Below are positions 26,063-33,944 of a DNA stretch of 64,000 nucleotides, piece after piece. The position numbers and the translations under genes are program-made. Origin of the DNA: Paenibacillus amylolyticus (lineage in GTDB: Bacteria; Bacillota; Bacilli; Paenibacillales; Paenibacillaceae); contig NZ_RIAS01000003.1 in assembly GCF_003719335.1 (NCBI RefSeq), forward strand, positions 310,001-374,000, given 5' to 3'. The notes under the pieces are model-generated. The model worked only from the letters and a program-made list of their open reading frames with translations. It was not told the origin of the DNA and searched no databases. Every line of letters starts with the position of its first letter. Within the stretch, counting starts at the first letter, position 1.

Positions 26063-27619
26063 TTAGAAAACTTTCGTCGTCCAGGATTCGCAGTTCCATG
26101 TGTCTGTCACGACGTCACGGTAAAATTCAGGTTCGTGTGAAATCAGCAGGATGCTGCCTTTGTACGCTTGAAGCGCACGTTTCAACTCATCCTTCGCATC
26201 CACATCCAAGTGGTTCGTCGGCTCGTCAAGTACAAGCAGATTAGTCTCATTATTGATCAGCTTGCAAAGACGCACTTTCGCTTTCTCGCCACCGCTGAGG
26301 ACAGCGACCTTACTCTCAATGTGCTTGGTTGTCAGTCCGCATTTGGCAAGTGCGGCACGTACTTCAAACTGGGTGTAGGAAGGAAACTCCTGCCAAATCT
26401 CCTCAATACACGTATTGTAGTTGGCTTCTTTCATCTCTTGCTGGAAGTATCCGATTTCCAGATTCTCGCCGCGCTGCACATTCCCTTCCAAAGGCTGAAT
26501 CTCACCTAAAATGCTACGCATCAGGGTTGTTTTACCGATCCCGTTCGCACCAACAAGAGCAATTTTCTGGCCGCGCTCCATACGCAGATCAAGCGGTCTG
26601 GACAACGGTTCGTTATAACCAATAACCAGGCTTTTCGTTTCAAAAATAAGCTTGCCTGACGTTCTCGCATCGCGGAAGTTGAATTGTGGCTTCGGTTTCT
26701 CCTTGGCCATCTCGATGACATCCATTTTATCGAGTTTCTTCTGTCTGGACATCGCCATATTGCGTGTGGCAACGCTGGCTTTGTTACGTGCGACGAAGTC
26801 TTTCAGGTCTGCAATCTCTTGCTGTTGACGTTTGTACGCCGACTCCAGCTGTTGTTTCTTCATCTCGTAGACTTCCTGGAAGTGGTTGTAATCGCCCACA
26901 TAACGCGTCAAATCTTGATTTTCCATGTGGTAAATGAGGTTAATTACGCTGTTCAGGAACGGAATATCATGTGAGATGAGAATGAATGCATTCTCATATT
27001 CCTGCAAATAACGTTTCAGCCACTCAATATGCTGTTCATCCAGATAGTTTGTCGGCTCGTCGAGGAGCAAAATATCCGGTTTTTCCAGCAACAGTTTGGC
27101 GAGCAGTACTTTGGTCCGTTGTCCACCGCTCAGGTCATTAACGTCTTTATCCAGACCGATGTCGGTCAAGCCCAGACCACGTGCGGTTTCGTCGACTTTG
27201 GCATCGATCATGTAAAAGTCCTGGTTTGTCAGTGTATCCTGAATGGTACCTACATCCTCAAGCAGCTGCTCCAGTTCCTCTGGCGTAACGTCGCCCATTT
27301 TGCCGTACATCTCATTCATTTCCTGTTCCATGTCAAACAGGTATTGGAATGCGCTGCGCAGCACATCGCGAATCGATTGCCCTTTGCTGAGTACCGCATG
27401 CTGATCGAGATAACCTACACGCATACGTTTGGACCATTCCACTTTACCTTCGTCTGGCTGAAGCTTACCTGTAATAATATTCATGAAGGTGGATTTACCT
27501 TCTCCATTCGCCCCGATCAGACCAATGTGCTCGCCCTTAAGCAAGCGGAATGAAACGTTGTTAAAGATAGCACGGTCACCAAAACCGTGACTTAATTTTT
27601 CTACATTTAATATACTCAT
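26063..27619 (-). CDS. ABC-F family ATPase (YfmM-like)
   Basis: A 518-residue soluble protein with two ABC ATPase domains and no membrane segment. Domain 1 has Walker A GANGEGKST, signature LSGGQ and LLLDEPTNYLD. Domain 2 has GANGIGKTT, LSGGEKAKV and LVLDEPTNHLD. A charged linker of about 80 residues (KKQQLESAYKRQQQEIADLK...) separates them, as in all ABC-F proteins that enter the ribosomal E site. Members either support translation (EttA, YfmR) or protect ribosomes from antibiotics. Length and N-terminus resemble Bacillus YfmM, for which resistance to lincosamide/pleuromutilin-type drugs has been reported; specificity here is unknown. Confidence 0.87.
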   Translation of the reverse strand: MSILNVEKLSHGFGDRAIFNNVSFRLLKGEHIGLIGANGEGKSTFMNIITGKLQPDEGKVEWSKRMRVGYLDQHAVLSKGQSIRDVLRSAFQYLFDMEQEMNEMYGKMGDVTPEELEQLLEDVGTIQDTLTNQDFYMIDAKVDETARGLGLTDIGLDKDVNDLSGGQRTKVLLAKLLLEKPDILLLDEPTNYLDEQHIEWLKRYLQEYENAFILISHDIPFLNSVINLIYHMENQDLTRYVGDYNHFQEVYEMKKQQLESAYKRQQQEIADLKDFVARNKASVATRNMAMSRQKKLDKMDVIEMAKEKPKPQFNFRDARTSGKLIFETKSLVIGYNEPLSRPLDLRMERGQKIALVGANGIGKTTLMRSILGEIQPLEGNVQRGENLEIGYFQQEMKEANYNTCIEEIWQEFPSYTQFEVRAALAKCGLTTKHIESKVAVLSGGEKAKVRLCKLINNETNLLVLDEPTNHLDVDAKDELKRALQAYKGSILLISHEPEFYRDVVTDTWNCESWTTKVF

Positions 27620-27812
27620 TCATGACACCTTTTCTATATAGACTTAATTCTTTGTATATTATAAGCGTTATCTACGGCACAACTCAACGCCCTATTTTAA
27701 AAATGTGATGTTCCATTTGCCTTATCCCGGCGTATGCGGTAAAATTTTGCCTTAAACGAATTACAACCATTATATAGAACGGAGCTCTCAGCGAGAGCAT
27801 CAGGTGAATGTC

Positions 27813-28268
27813 ATGATTGAAGTAAAACAGTCCAGGCTGGGTGACGGCGGTGAGTTTAACCGTGGGGTATTTGCTACAGTGGATATTGCAAAAGGTCAAC
27901 TGATCCATCAGGCCCCCGTCGTACCTTATCCGAATGAAGATCACGAGCATATTGAGAAAACGATTCTGGAGGATTACGTCTTCGAATACGGTGCCAATCA
28001 TACCGCGATCCTGTTAGGATACGGCAGTCTGATTAATCATTCCTACGAGCCTAATGCCACGTATGATATTAACTTCGAAAATCACACCTTTGATTTCTAT
28101 GCTTATAAAGACATCAAAGCTGGCGAAGAAATCCTCATTAACTATAACGGCGAGGAAGATAATATGGACCCGCTATGGTTCCTGGACGATTACGAAGAAC
28201 GTATGCGCGAAATGCAGGACAAAGAAGAACAAGACAACGAGCCTGCTCAGGAATCCGAAAAAAATTAA
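27813..28268 (+). CDS. SET domain protein
   Basis: About 151 residues spanning a minimal SET fold. The N-terminal RGVFATVDIAKGQLIHQAP strand pair is followed by GSLINHSYEPNATYD (the NHS/xxPN knot) and KDIKAGEEILINYNG with the catalytic tyrosine. Eukaryotic SET proteins methylate lysines; bacterial stand-alone members have mostly unknown targets. I start at the ATG at 27813, six bases after AGGTG, rather than the GTG at 27804. The acidic tail (EDN..EEQDNEPAQESE) is low-complexity. Monocistronic with its own terminator. Confidence 0.8.
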   Translation: MIEVKQSRLGDGGEFNRGVFATVDIAKGQLIHQAPVVPYPNEDHEHIEKTILEDYVFEYGANHTAILLGYGSLINHSYEPNATYDINFENHTFDFYAYKDIKAGEEILINYNGEEDNMDPLWFLDDYEERMREMQDKEEQDNEPAQESEKN

Positions 28269-28373
28269 TGCGCAGTTCTGCTCTCTAATCCCGGTATTAT
28301 GATTCATTAGAGTATGTATGAAACGAATCATGCCCGACTACTCATTAAGCTTGAGTATTCATTGAAAGAAGCA

Positions 28374-28412
28374 AGGAAGCAAGTTCCTCTATAGGAAACT
28401 TGCTTCCTTTTT
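28374..28412 (+). terminator. Terminator after the SET gene
   Basis: GGAAGCAAGTTCC-TCTATA-GGAAACTTGCTTCC then T5 on the plus strand; near-perfect stem. Confidence 0.85.
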
Positions 28413-28481
28413 GTTATGCCATGGGATTACCTGTTCTGGCGACAACTCATCCGCTACGCACTGTACACCTTTACGATATAT

Positions 28482-29114
28482 TCATGCACCATTCCCTGTT
28501 TCATCATCGATCGGTGGATCGGAATGCAAGTCTGTATCTGGCGCAGTATAGGTCCATCTTGTAAAAGCAACCTCAAAGCCTGCCCGTTTAGGCGAGCAAA
28601 GGAACGGTCCTGCCTGCTTGTGGGCCGGATAAGCAAATCTTGCCACCCTAATCGTACGCCACGGATGCTCATCTGTACGCGCACGAATGATAACGGATTC
28701 CTGGTGATACGACGCACGAATCGTAACAATTCTTCCTCCCCACTCCGGTACAGGTGACAGTGACCAATCCGAGAATTGATCTGTGACAACAGCACCGACA
28801 TGTACGACACCATCATTGACCTCAACCCCGGCTTTAATCCACTGATGTTCTCCATGCCACAGCATTAATCCCGCCTGATCATATAATTCTGTGAACGAAT
28901 TTAGATCAAACGAAACTTCAACAGCTTGTTCCCCATCCCACGGCGCAAGCAAGGCATGTCCATTTCGGTGACAGAAACCATAGAAAGTCTCTTCCCAAAA
29001 ATCACTGCCCTCCTGAGCCTGCACAATCAACCGCTCTCCATCATGTTGGGTATGAACAGGCTCGGTTGTCCAGCTTCCTCGTTCAAGGTTTGTAAAGTTG
29101 GCGGACATCTCCAT
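28482..29114 (-). CDS. DUF1349 (YesU-like) concanavalin-fold protein
   Basis: About 210 residues resembling DUF1349 proteins such as Bacillus YesU. Landmarks are TDFWEETFYGF-like SDFWEETFYGF, DQAGLMLWHGEHQWIKAGVE and a VVTDQFSDWSLSP segment; these are the conserved aromatic face of a jelly-roll lectin-like fold. No signal peptide. The start at 29114 (MEMSANF) follows AGAGAGG by six bases; longer frames to 29216 have no site. A TetR-type palindrome lies 355 bases upstream. The molecular role is not established for the family. Confidence 0.75.
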   Translation of the reverse strand: MEMSANFTNLERGSWTTEPVHTQHDGERLIVQAQEGSDFWEETFYGFCHRNGHALLAPWDGEQAVEVSFDLNSFTELYDQAGLMLWHGEHQWIKAGVEVNDGVVHVGAVVTDQFSDWSLSPVPEWGGRIVTIRASYHQESVIIRARTDEHPWRTIRVARFAYPAHKQAGPFLCSPKRAGFEVAFTRWTYTAPDTDLHSDPPIDDETGNGA

Positions 29115-29216
29115 TCTCATCCTCTCTCCCATCCTTGCAAAAGTGAATCTTGCAACTCCCATATTCTCATCACTCACGTGTACGGAGAATATAGCAGTTG
29201 CATGACCTACTTCCAC

Positions 29217-29567
29217 TTTTGCGATAGCCTATTTTTCAAGGTTACGTCTATACGTGTACGAATTCGACATCCCCTGTACATTTACCTTGTAAACTACCTT
29301 ATAATCTATCTTATATGCTTCCCTTATGTTCTTATCCCTTGTATTAATAGATTATGCATTGATCTAATGCCCACGAAGAATTTCTTATCTACGCTGCTCT
29401 ATCATCTGTTTTGAGAACAAGCGCCCGATGGATAAAGTTGTTGTCATTTAAACCCTCTCCTTTTTTCGGACTGATCAGTCTATAAACAACGAAAAAATAA
29501 ACGCTTTTCGCGTTCATTTATAAAATTCTAGAACAACAACTCATCTTACGCTAAAAACATCAAAACA
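29217..29567. other. Intergenic region between the DUF1349 gene and the TetR gene
   Basis: About 350 bases of A+T-rich sequence. Apart from one copy of the GACTGATCAGTC palindrome (29469-29480) I see no gene or terminator of note. Open frames here are short and run antisense. Confidence 0.5.
29469..29480. promoter_or_regulatory. GACTGATCAGTC palindrome, copy 1 (TetR operator candidate)
   Basis: A 12-base perfect palindrome, identical to the copy in the TetR promoter region. It lies downstream of the TetR gene and upstream of the DUF1349 gene, so the latter may be under the same regulator. Confidence 0.6.
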
Positions 29568-30167
29568 CTACAAAACTACATTATAATCCAACACCTTCAA
29601 CGTCGTTTGCACAAGGTCCCGCAACTCTTCCTCACTCGCACCACTTTTTGCCGTATACGTGAACGAAAGCCTTGAATAGTTAAGAAACCGTGCAATGCGA
29701 TGCAGTTCTTCTTCTTGTAACTGTAACTCTCCCGTATTACACCCTCGTAAAAGTGCAGTGTAAAATACGTTCTCCATCCAGCGGTTATTCGCCTGTATAA
29801 ACGCAGCGATCTCATGTTGCTGAGGTGCCTGTTCTATCGCGCTGTTAATGATAAAACATTCGTTGCGCCGATCGGGATCGGCTAACACGTTCACCACCTC
29901 TTCAAACAATTGTTGCATACCCTCACGTACACTGCCGCTTTGTTCTAACAGTTGCGTCGATGCTTCTGTTTTCTGCTGCACGTAAAACTTCAGAGCAGAG
30001 ACAAACAAATCATGTTTTGTTCCGTAAGTGTCATAGAGGCTTTGCCGGGCAATGCCGAGTTCATTAAGTAACACCGTTAACGAGGTCCCTTCATAACCAT
30101 AAGCGCCAAAAACAGAAGTCGCTTTTCGTAATACTTGTTCTGTGTCAAACTCTTTCGCTCTTCCCAA
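29568..30167 (-). CDS. TetR/AcrR-family transcriptional regulator
   Basis: A 199-residue TetR repressor. Helix-turn-helix is VLRKATSVFGAYGYEGTSLTVLLNELGIARQSLYDTYGTKHDLF, close to the N-terminus; the rest is the ligand-binding helical domain. Family members usually begin MGRxxEFD, so I place the start at the TTG at 30167 (LGRAKEFD), downstream of AGGAGG. An ATG at about 30200 would add 11 residues. Two identical GACTGATCAGTC sites flank the gene, indicating autoregulation and a second target. Confidence 0.85.
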   Translation of the reverse strand: MGRAKEFDTEQVLRKATSVFGAYGYEGTSLTVLLNELGIARQSLYDTYGTKHDLFVSALKFYVQQKTEASTQLLEQSGSVREGMQQLFEEVVNVLADPDRRNECFIINSAIEQAPQQHEIAAFIQANNRWMENVFYTALLRGCNTGELQLQEEELHRIARFLNYSRLSFTYTAKSGASEEELRDLVQTTLKVLDYNVVL

Positions 30168-30213
30168 CTGGTGTTCCCACCTCCTCTTCGTTAAACTCAT
30201 CATATACATTCCA

Positions 30214-30225
30214 GACTGATCAGTC
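30214..30225. promoter_or_regulatory. GACTGATCAGTC palindrome, copy 2 (TetR autoregulatory operator)
   Basis: Identical to the palindrome at 29469-29480. It lies just upstream of the TetR gene and about 40 bases upstream of the TATAAT of the divergent YqkB-type gene, so it could affect both. Confidence 0.65.
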
Positions 30226-30256
30226 AAGAAAATGAATGATTTAAATTTCGACAAAG

Positions 30257-30265
30257 TGGTATAAT
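30257..30265 (+). promoter_or_regulatory. Extended -10 promoter of the YqkB-type gene
   Basis: TGGTATAAT is a consensus extended -10, about 67 bases upstream of the ATG. No good -35 is present. Confidence 0.55.
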
Positions 30266-30331
30266 GGCACTACAGGTTGAATGTTCATTAACCGTTTATG
30301 ACGATGTCAATATATAGAGGAGTGAAGCGAT

Positions 30332-30697
30332 ATGCATATGCAAATTACAGATCTGGCAGCAACGCGTTTGACAGCAAGTTTGAATGATCAACCGGGTTAT
30401 TTCAAAGTATTTTACGATATGGAAGGCTGCGGATGTAACGGTGTTGTCGTGCTGCTGATTGTTGATGAACTGGCAACGCTGGATGAGCAGATTGAAACCA
30501 ACTTTGTTCCATTCTACGTGGATCCCAAACACCAGCTTAACCTGGAATCAAGCATGAAACTGGATGCACAAGAAAACTATCCTGCCTTTACTTTGAGCAG
30601 TGATTCGGGTGTAATCAGCAGTAACCTCCGGCTTCGTGATGCACGCGCTGCCGCAGTAGGTACACCAAGTGCTGTTAACGCATGTACTCTATCCTAA
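30332..30697 (+). CDS. HesB/YqkB-type iron-sulfur biosynthesis family protein
   Basis: A 121-residue protein of the HesB/IscA-like fold that resembles Bacillus YqkB. YDMEGCGCNGVVVLLIV contains the GCGC pair, and NFVPFYVDPKHQLNLESSMKLD matches the middle beta strands. Unlike true IscA it lacks the C-terminal CGCG motif. Its role in Fe-S assembly is inferred. The ATG follows GGAGTGAAGCGAT. It is divergent from the TetR gene. Confidence 0.78.
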   Translation: MHMQITDLAATRLTASLNDQPGYFKVFYDMEGCGCNGVVVLLIVDELATLDEQIETNFVPFYVDPKHQLNLESSMKLDAQENYPAFTLSSDSGVISSNLRLRDARAAAVGTPSAVNACTLS

Positions 30698-30865
30698 ACA
30701 GCAGGTAAGCAGAGTATTGCCGCTCTTGTAGGAAAGCGATCCGCCTCGAAAAGAGCGCGTTTGTTTGCGGATGTGTTCTCATCTAACCGCTGCCAATTCA
30801 AAGGCTACTGAGTCTGCAAAAATGATTTGTCCATCTTTCTCGAGCACCTGATGCTTGGACCAACT

Positions 30866-31062
30866 TCTAACGATCATGAGGAACCTTATTTAGCCCAAAA
30901 TAGATAGATTCAAAATCTAACGATCACCAGTAATGTTATTTGCTTTGAAAACAGCCTTTGAGGCTGAAAAACGGGCTGTTTTCGCAGAATAAGCTCTCTG
31001 GTGATCGTTAAAATTTTAGAATGTGTAAAAAGCGGCAAATAGCGTCTGTGGTGATCGTTAGA
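30866..31062. repeat. Four-unit convergent repeat array around TCTAACGATCACCA
   Basis: Two units begin at 30866 and 30916 in direct orientation, spaced 50 bases, with TTATTT at the same offset. Two more occur in reverse orientation (TGGTGATCGTTA at about 30999 and 31049, spaced 50-51). The centre has GAAAACAGCC (30947) and GGCTGTTTTC (30974) as inverted arms. The whole array can fold into one long hairpin. Confidence 0.7.
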
Positions 31063-31485
31063 TTTTTTACAACTTACTTGATAAAAGCCTGGAGTTACTT
31101 GCTTAAATTGTTTTACTTGCTTATGCCTTGACTTTGCTGATGTATAACTTATGCCCTCCCTTTTTATTCCCTTTATGCTCTTTACTTTGTGCTCTATACG
31201 CTCTTTATGTCTTTACTCACTTTCACCTGTCTCCCTCACCGTTTACATTTCTCCTTCCAGTATCTTTTGTGCTGCAACAGCCGATCTCCTGCGTCTTCCA
31301 TCTCTGACAACTGCGATATTCGAACTCTCATCTACTTTTCCATTACTTTTCTAATGTACGATTTGTCTGGTGCACATCATGAAACTACGGTTACAATCTA
31401 GACTCCACCATTATTTCGATTGCCAACCTCTTATCTCGGAGATGACACTCTTACTCCCGCCAAATCGCCAAATGAAAAAGAGATT

Positions 31486-31506
31486 CTTGCAAACTTTGTT
31501 TACAAG
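31486..31506. promoter_or_regulatory. Palindrome upstream of the carboxypeptidase gene
   Basis: CTTGCAAAC-TTT-GTTTACAAG is a near-perfect 21-base palindrome about 90 bases upstream of the start codon. It is an operator candidate for an unknown regulator. Confidence 0.4.
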
Positions 31507-31592
31507 TCGGAAACATTTGGAGAACCTATGGACATAATCCTCCAGTATACTTGGTTTATAGATTAATATATTCCAAGGAGGAATTCCCCATC

Positions 31593-32369
31593 ATGTCTTC
31601 ATTTACTCGCAAATCCATCATATCGACACTTCTGGTTGGCTCGGTGCTTGCAGGCACAGCGTTTACTACACTTCCGATCAACCAAATATTTAACCCGGTT
31701 GCTTCTGCGGCAAGCTCAAATTTCTCTCAATTTCTGCACGATAATGCGCCAAGCCGTACCATTACAACTTCTAGCAAAGGCGTTGCTACCGTGACGAACC
31801 TCTCTAGCACCGTTGTGCTTGTAAATAAAAAAAGAAACTTACCATCCACTTACGAGCCGAAAGATCTGGTCGTTCCTAACATCCCATTCAGCTTCTCCGG
31901 CTCCAGTCCGAAGAAACAGATGCGTAAAGTCGCAGCATCAGCAATGGAGAAGTTGTTTGCCGCCGCTAAAAAAGACGGTATCGATATCAAAGCTGTTTCC
32001 GGCTACCGCTCTTATTCTACGCAGAAAGCAATCTTTGACCGTAATGCCAGCATCAAAGGCGAAGCTGTTGCCAATAAAACAAGTGCTCGTCCAGGACAGA
32101 GCGAACATCAAACCGGACTCGCCATGGACATTTCCAGCGCTTCGGCAGGTTATGATCTGCAGCAAAGTTTTGGCAACACCAAAGAAGGCAAATGGCTGAA
32201 AGCCAACGCCCACAAATACGGTTTTATTATCCGTTATGGCAAAGACCAAGAAAAATTGACCGGATATTCATATGAGCCTTGGCATGTCCGTTATGTTGGT
32301 GTCTATATCGCCGGCGAGGTTACTAGCCAAAAATTAACTTTGGAGCAATATTTGGAACGTGCAAAATAA
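31593..32369 (+). CDS. Secreted D-alanyl-D-alanine carboxypeptidase (VanY/LdcB family)
   Basis: About 258 residues. It has an N-terminal signal peptide (RKSIISTLLVGSVLAGTAFT, mature after about residue 40) followed by a VanY peptidase domain. SGYRSY, SEHQTGLAMDIS (zinc His and Asp) and EPWHVRYVG (catalytic Glu and third zinc His) are intact. It trims D-Ala from peptidoglycan stem peptides outside the membrane. The start at 31593 follows AAGGAGG; an upstream in-frame start lacks a site and would disturb the signal peptide. Confidence 0.88.
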   Translation: MSSFTRKSIISTLLVGSVLAGTAFTTLPINQIFNPVASAASSNFSQFLHDNAPSRTITTSSKGVATVTNLSSTVVLVNKKRNLPSTYEPKDLVVPNIPFSFSGSSPKKQMRKVAASAMEKLFAAAKKDGIDIKAVSGYRSYSTQKAIFDRNASIKGEAVANKTSARPGQSEHQTGLAMDISSASAGYDLQQSFGNTKEGKWLKANAHKYGFIIRYGKDQEKLTGYSYEPWHVRYVGVYIAGEVTSQKLTLEQYLERAK

Positions 32370-32428
32370 GCTCTTGGTTGGGCGAGCAGCTTAGTTAAAT
32401 CGATCTGTTCATATGCAAAATGACACCT

Positions 32429-32457
32429 GGAGAAAGGGGCACACTTGCCCCTTCTCC
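32429..32457 (+). terminator. Hairpin after the carboxypeptidase gene
   Basis: GGAGAAAGGGGCA-CACT-TGCCCCTTCTCC, a strong G+C stem 60 bases after the stop but without a T-tract; it may act as a 3' stabiliser rather than a classic terminator. Confidence 0.5.
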
Positions 32458-32578
32458 ATATAAATTACAAGATAGCTGTAGTTCCAGGAAAGCATCTTTG
32501 CACCCATGTATTCTGAGAAAGTGTTCTTGAGAGCAGTCTCGTACCCCATACGGTTACAGATCAATTCTTCAACATTTT

Positions 32579-32818
32579 TCAAACTCCGGCAATACGCCGA
32601 ATCAAGACAGGCAACCGTTTCACACCTTCGGTACCTGCCCAGGAACTTGCCCCTGCCAGTAAATCGTTGTGGCTCAGATAAAAGGCTGTTTTGTATACAA
32701 GGTAACCCAGTATGATCTCCACCACCACAAACTTTTTAAGGGCAGAGGATTCAAAGACATAAACCTGGAACTCATGATGCCGCCAAGCTGATTTTATTCT
32801 GAGGATGAATGATCTCAT
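32579..32818 (-). CDS. Possible small membrane-associated protein (79 aa)
   Basis: A short frame supported mainly by a good AGAGG site six bases before its ATG. The N-terminus is basic (RSFILRIKSAWRHH), and the middle has a hydrophobic stretch (FVVVEIILGYLVYKTAFYL) that could be one membrane helix. No family recognised. It is isolated between two plus-strand genes. It may equally be a chance frame. Confidence 0.4.
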   Translation of the reverse strand: MRSFILRIKSAWRHHEFQVYVFESSALKKFVVVEIILGYLVYKTAFYLSHNDLLAGASSWAGTEGVKRLPVLIRRIAGV

Positions 32819-32879
32819 GACTCACCTCTGCTGTTTTCTACTAGCGTATGGCGAGCACATCTTGTCTTATTCAAAAATA

Positions 32880-32904
32880 ATACTTACATAAAGTAATTAA
32901 GTAT
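32880..32904. promoter_or_regulatory. Palindrome upstream of the nitroreductase gene
   Basis: ATACTTA..TAAGTAT with ACATAAAGTAAT between them; the spacing of repeated ACTTA/TAAGT halves is like MarR/HxlR-type redox operators. It sits about 55-75 bases before the ATG, at the expected promoter. Confidence 0.4.
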
Positions 32905-32955
32905 GTTATATTCACTTTATAAGCAAGCAAACTCTACATAAGTGAGGTATACAAC

Positions 32956-33588
32956 ATGAGCGAATTGGATCAATTGATTAAAAACCGCAGATCTGCTGTT
33001 ATTTTTGAAGAGGGAATTGAAATTTCAGAGTCCGAACTGGAAGAAATGTTTGCTTTGAACAAATTTGCGCCATCCGCATTTAACCTGCAACACACTCATT
33101 ATCTTGTATTGACCGATGAAGCTCAAAAAGAGAAAGTATATCAGGCTTCGCAACAATATAAAGTGAAAACAGCTTCTGCGGTCATTATCGTGTTAGGGGA
33201 TGTCAACGCACATCATCATATTCGCACGATCAACGAAGGACTTCTCAACTTGGGCGCACTCACACCGTTTCAATACGAGCAGGAATCACAGAGTGTTATT
33301 GAATTCTATGAAACTCGCGGCAGATTTTTCCAACGTGAGGATGCCATCCGTAACGCCAGCCTGTCAGCGATGCAATTCATGTTGATCGCTCAGGATCGTG
33401 GCTGGGACACTTGCCCGATGATTGGATTTAATGCTGAAGAGTTGCAGCAAAGCCTGGGCATTCCGGATCATTACGTACCTGCAATGATGATTACCATCGG
33501 CAAAAAATCAGAATCCAAACAGCGGCCGCGCGGATATCGCAAACCTATTCATGAGTATGTTAGTTTTAATAAATTGAATGCCGAATAA
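32956..33588 (+). CDS. Nitroreductase-family FMN oxidoreductase
   Basis: A 210-residue nitroreductase. KNRRSAVIFEEG is the FMN-phosphate 'RRS' motif, APSAFNLQ is the flavin-binding loop, and GWDTCPMIGFN is the family's conserved C-terminal segment. Such enzymes reduce quinones or nitro compounds with NAD(P)H. Bacillus relatives (YodC, YdgI) are induced by quinone or diamide stress. It is monocistronic. Substrate unknown. Confidence 0.87.
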   Translation: MSELDQLIKNRRSAVIFEEGIEISESELEEMFALNKFAPSAFNLQHTHYLVLTDEAQKEKVYQASQQYKVKTASAVIIVLGDVNAHHHIRTINEGLLNLGALTPFQYEQESQSVIEFYETRGRFFQREDAIRNASLSAMQFMLIAQDRGWDTCPMIGFNAEELQQSLGIPDHYVPAMMITIGKKSESKQRPRGYRKPIHEYVSFNKLNAE

Positions 33589-33592
33589 GTAT

Positions 33593-33823
33593 TATATAAG
33601 TTGAACTAAAGATTTTACACAGTCCACTCCGAGACAGAAGAACCTTCTAATCGCTGTTATCCCCAGATTTTTTTGGATTCCCTTTTCCAAAGGGGAAAAT
33701 CCGGTGATAAGCGTATGCTTCCGATGTAGCTTTCTTGCAGAAAGCTTTTAGAGGAGCGCTTCGCTTTTCCAGGTTTTTTCTGCCCTCTCCGTTAAAGTGT
33801 AAAAGAATAGTTCAACTTATATA
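33593..33823 (+). repeat. Structured interspersed repeat, copy 1 (231 bp)
   Basis: Perfect 16-base terminal inverted repeats TATATAAGTTGAACTA (33593-33608) and its complement (33808-33823). Inside are nested hairpins: TTATCCCCAGATTTTT pairs with AAAATCCGGTGATAA; AGCTTTCTTGCAGAAAGCT forms a tight stem; GACAGAAGAACCT pairs with AGGTTTTTTCTG. Three further copies in the window are in the same orientation. No coding capacity. Confidence 0.88.
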
Positions 33824-33851
33824 GTCGATCTTTCCTAAAATATAAGTGCTT

Positions 33852-33883
33852 TAAAAGCCACGACTTCAACTTCGTGGCTTTTT
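33852..33883. terminator. Bidirectional terminator between nitroreductase and LRR genes
   Basis: AAAAGCCACGA-N8-TCGTGGCTTTTT, a perfect stem with A/T tracts on both sides, between convergent genes. Confidence 0.85.
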
Positions 33884-33944
33884 CGTGTTTACAACTTAAT
33901 CAAGTTACTGAATGCCTTCATAGCCTTCTTAACGCTCCGTTGTT

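Larger units (their letters stand above)
30698..31550. other. Long non-coding region between the YqkB-type and carboxypeptidase genes
   Basis: About 850 bases with no credible gene. It contains the convergent 50-nt repeat array (30866-31062). A stretch from about 31080 to 31340 is very pyrimidine-rich on the plus strand, and a palindrome lies at 31486-31506. The short frames here lack ribosome binding sites. Confidence 0.6.

Noticed and set aside
28926-29414. 162-residue plus-strand frame
   Set aside because: Antisense to the DUF1349 gene and then non-coding; no ribosome binding site and no recognisable domain.
30866-31062. CRISPR-like array of repeats
   Set aside because: Units invert orientation halfway, similarity extends through what would be spacers, and there is no leader or cas gene.
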